A DNA stretch of 64,000 bases from Variovorax boronicumulans (lineage in GTDB: Bacteria > Pseudomonadota > Gammaproteobacteria > Burkholderiales > Burkholderiaceae_C), in contig NZ_JAUSSG010000001.1 in the NCBI RefSeq assembly GCF_030812215.1, forward strand, positions 620,001-684,000, read 5' to 3'. Made by a program: the position numbers and the translations under genes. This document shows positions 62,021 to 64,000 of the stretch, in pieces (within the stretch, counting starts at the first letter, position 1; the number at the start of each line of letters is the position of its first letter). Below the pieces are notes generated by a model, which saw nothing but the letters and a program-made list of their open reading frames with translations, had not been told where the DNA came from and searched no databases.

Positions 62021-62974
62021 TTACAGATCCGCGAGAACGCGGATGTGCGCTTCCACGCTGCGCGCCAACGCATCGAGGTTGTAGCCGCCCTCGAGCATCG
62101 AGACGATGCGGCCACGCGCATGGCGCCTGGCGATGTCATGGATGCGGCTGGTGATCCAGGCAAAGTCGTTCTCGGTGAGGCCGAGCTGGCCCAGGTCGTC
62201 CTCGCGGTGGGCGTCGAAGCCCGCGCTGATGAAAACCATCTGCGGGCGGAACTCCTCGAGCCGCGGCATCCAGGCGGCTTCGATGAGCTCGCGCACATCC
62301 ATGCCGCGGGTGTAGGCCGGGATCGGCAGGTTCAGCATGTTCGACGCCGGATGCTCGGTGCCGCTGTACGGATAGAACGGATGCTGGAAGAAGCCGACCA
62401 TCAGCACGCGCGGATCGTTCGAGAGGATGTTCTCGGTGCCGTTGCCGTGGTGCACGTCGAAGTCGACGATGGCCACGCGGTCGTAGCCATGCACTTCAAG
62501 CGCATGCCGCGCCGCGATGGCGATGTTGTTGAAGAAGCAGAAGCCCATCGCGCGTTCGCGGCAAGCGTGGTGGCCGGGTGGGCGCACCGAGCAGAACGCG
62601 TTCTCGACGTCGCCCGAGATCACCGCGTCAGTCGCGGCAATGGCGGCGCCCGCGGCGCGGCGAGCGGCCAGCAGGGTGAAGCGGTTCAGGGAGGTATCGG
62701 GGTCGAGCTGGGCGTGGTCGGGGCCGCCGGCCGGTTCGTCGGCCACCAGGCGCTGGTGCAGTTCTTCGAGCAGTTCGACGTGCGCCACGCTGTGGGCCCG
62801 GGTGAGTTGCTCCAGCGTGGCCAGCGGCACTTCGCAGTGCTCCAATGCATCGCCGACGCCGGTGAGAAGCAATCGGTCTTCGATGGCATCCAGTCGCTCG
62901 GGGCACTCGGGATGACCCCGACCCATGTCGTGCTTCCAGAAGTCGCGGTGTGTGAAGTAGCCTGTCTTGCCCAT
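62021..62974 (-). CDS. Histone deacetylase-family hydrolase
   Basis: 317 residues. [40 protein letters not shown] (His pair), [13 protein letters not shown] (Zn-binding Asp/His), [22 protein letters not shown] are all intact. Class II/acetylpolyamine-amidohydrolase-like deacetylase; bacterial substrates may be acetylated polyamines or proteins. Divergent from the MoxR gene, 68 nt. Confidence 0.92.
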   Translation of the reverse strand: MGKTGYFTHRDFWKHDMGRGHPECPERLDAIEDRLLLTGVGDALEHCEVPLATLEQLTRAHSVAHVELLEELHQRLVADEPAGGPDHAQLDPDTSLNRFTLLAARRAAGAAIAATDAVISGDVENAFCSVRPPGHHACRERAMGFCFFNNIAIAARHALEVHGYDRVAIVDFDVHHGNGTENILSNDPRVLMVGFFQHPFYPYSGTEHPASNMLNLPIPAYTRGMDVRELIEAAWMPRLEEFRPQMVFISAGFDAHREDDLGQLGLTENDFAWITSRIHDIARRHARGRIVSMLEGGYNLDALARSVEAHIRVLADL

Positions 62975-63042
62975 GTGTCTCTGTCGCCACGTCTAGACCT
63001 CACGCGGCATGGGGCCGCCAAGTCTTACGGTATCGTTTGCAT

Positions 63043-63975
63043 ATGGATACAAATATGGACGTTGCTGCGAAGCTTGCCACTTTGCTGAGTCAGCTTAACA
63101 CGGTGATCGTCGGCAAAGAGGCGCAGGTGCGTGACTGCGTGGCCTGCCTGCTCGCTGGAGGACACCTCTTGATCGAGGATGTGCCGGGGGTCGGCAAGAC
63201 CACCCTCGCCCACGCTCTTTCACACACATTCGGTTTACAGTTTTCGCGGGTCCAGTTCACCGCGGACCTGATGCCGGGCGATCTTTCGGGGGTGGCGATC
63301 TACGACCGGGGCCAGCAGGCCTTCGTGTTCCATCCCGGCCCGATCTTTGCGCAGGTGCTGCTGGCCGACGAAATCAACCGCGCGAGCCCCAAGACCCAGA
63401 GCGCCCTGCTCGAGGCGATGGAAGAAAAACAGGTCACCATCGAAGGCGAGACCCGCCCGCTCCCGACGCCCTTCTTCGTGATCGCCACGCAGAACCCGCA
63501 GGACCAGCTGGGCACCTTCGCGTTGCCCGAATCGCAGCTCGACCGCTTCCTGATGCGCATCTCGCTCGGCTACCCCGACCGCGCCGCCGAGCGCCTGCTG
63601 CTCTCGGGCGCCGACCGGCGGGAGATGCTCGCGAGCCTGCCCGCGATGCTGACCGCCGGCGAACTCACCGCCATCCAGCAGCGCGTGCAGCAGGTGCATG
63701 CCTCCGAGCCACTGCTCAACTATGTGCAGGACCTGATCGCCGCCACGCGATCGGGCCGCTGGTTCCTGCAAGGGCTGTCTCCACGTGCCGGCATTGCGGT
63801 GCTGCGCGCCGCCAAGGCGCAGGCGCTGCTGGCCAACCGCAGCTACGTCGCGCCGGACGACGTGCAGTCGGTGCTGCCGCAGACCATCGCGCACCGGCTC
63901 ACCCCCGTGGGCGATGCGGGCCGGGGCGCCGTCGAGCAGGTGCGCGCGATGATCGCTGCCGTACCGCTGCCGTGA
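63043..63975 (+). CDS. MoxR-family AAA+ ATPase
   Basis: 310 residues. Walker A EDVPGVGKTTLAHAL, Walker B LLADEINRASPKTQSALLEAMEE, sensor 1 IATQNPQDQLGTFALPESQLDRFLMR, and an alpha-helical lid. MoxR proteins act as chaperones with a DUF58 partner and VWA proteins. Starts ATG 63043 or 63055 are both possible; an upstream TTG is less likely. The stop overlaps the following GTG. Confidence 0.93.
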   Translation: MDTNMDVAAKLATLLSQLNTVIVGKEAQVRDCVACLLAGGHLLIEDVPGVGKTTLAHALSHTFGLQFSRVQFTADLMPGDLSGVAIYDRGQQAFVFHPGPIFAQVLLADEINRASPKTQSALLEAMEEKQVTIEGETRPLPTPFFVIATQNPQDQLGTFALPESQLDRFLMRISLGYPDRAAERLLLSGADRREMLASLPAMLTAGELTAIQQRVQQVHASEPLLNYVQDLIAATRSGRWFLQGLSPRAGIAVLRAAKAQALLANRSYVAPDDVQSVLPQTIAHRLTPVGDAGRGAVEQVRAMIAAVPLP

Positions 63976-64000
63976 ATCCTGTCGGCGCCCTGCGTTCGCG
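63972..64000 (+). CDS. 5' end of the next gene, probably DUF58 (partial)
   Basis: A GTG overlapping the MoxR stop (GTGA) opens a frame MNPVGALRSR that runs off the window. Only ~9 codons are visible; DUF58 is inferred solely from the usual MoxR-DUF58 order. Confidence 0.4.

Noticed and set aside
63037..63042. TTG start for the MoxR gene
   Set aside because: ATG codons at 63043 and 63055 lie within 18 nt and fit the family N-terminus better.
1..64000. Mobile elements, tRNA/rRNA genes, phage or defence genes
   Set aside because: No transposase, integrase, tRNA-like cloverleaf with known flanks or defence gene was recognised on either strand.

Overview
The window is 64 kb of high-GC DNA whose gene content fits a soil or plant-associated betaproteobacterium of the Comamonadaceae, most likely Variovorax or a close relative. 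Pointers are several Bug/TctC-type periplasmic receptors, an aromatic (quinate/shikimate to protocatechuate) operon, TctDE-like regulators, a DmdC-like acyl-CoA dehydrogenase beside etfBA, and a MoxR/DUF58 start. The assignment is an inference from family content. No rRNA, tRNA, CRISPR array, IS element or phage gene was seen. Coding density is very high, with many 1-8 nt overlaps.

Left part (1-14.4 kb): the tail of an OmpR-type response regulator, then a leftward DUF1800/DUF1501 pair with a small secreted helical protein. Next is a large leftward catabolic region. Reading from the regulator it holds two divergent shikimate-dehydrogenase-like enzymes, pcaB, pcaC, a drug/metabolite exporter, pcaD, then after a short operator region quiC (3-dehydroshikimate dehydratase), an MHS-type transporter and a FrnE-like thioredoxin-fold protein. 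A divergent IclR-family regulator sits at the head. Two pairs of PcaR-like 15-mers with the same 21-bp spacing lie upstream of both transcription blocks. Protocatechuate dioxygenase (pcaGH) and pcaIJ are not in the window.

Middle (14.5-31 kb): a giant autotransporter (2424 aa) with an internal tandem duplication, preceded by a 34-codon leader ORF that overlaps its start. Behind it is a 7TM-DISM histidine kinase/response regulator pair. An identical 20-bp element lies upstream of both the kinase and the autotransporter. Divergent from the kinase is a Bug receptor, tctD, tctE, tctC cluster without the TctAB permease, followed by small genes and the remnant of a histidine kinase.

Right-middle (31-48 kb): a FrcBCA-like sugar ABC transporter with a ROK repressor. 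A near-perfect 34-bp palindrome lies in the divergent gap. The facing operon has two AspT-type aspartate:alanine exchangers plus aspartate 4-decarboxylase, a proton-motive decarboxylation cycle. Then come aroC with a coupled MFS gene and a tightly overlapped ECF42 sigma cassette (ArsR, SRPBCC, sigma, two YCII proteins, DHA2 exporter) with a candidate ECF42 promoter.

Right part (48-64 kb): a six-gene acyl-CoA (beta-oxidation-like) operon with a divergent AraC regulator, an acyltransferase, a nitronate monooxygenase-like protein, acyl-CoA dehydrogenase, etfA/etfB, an MscS channel, a histone-deacetylase-family hydrolase and the start of a MoxR/DUF58 locus.
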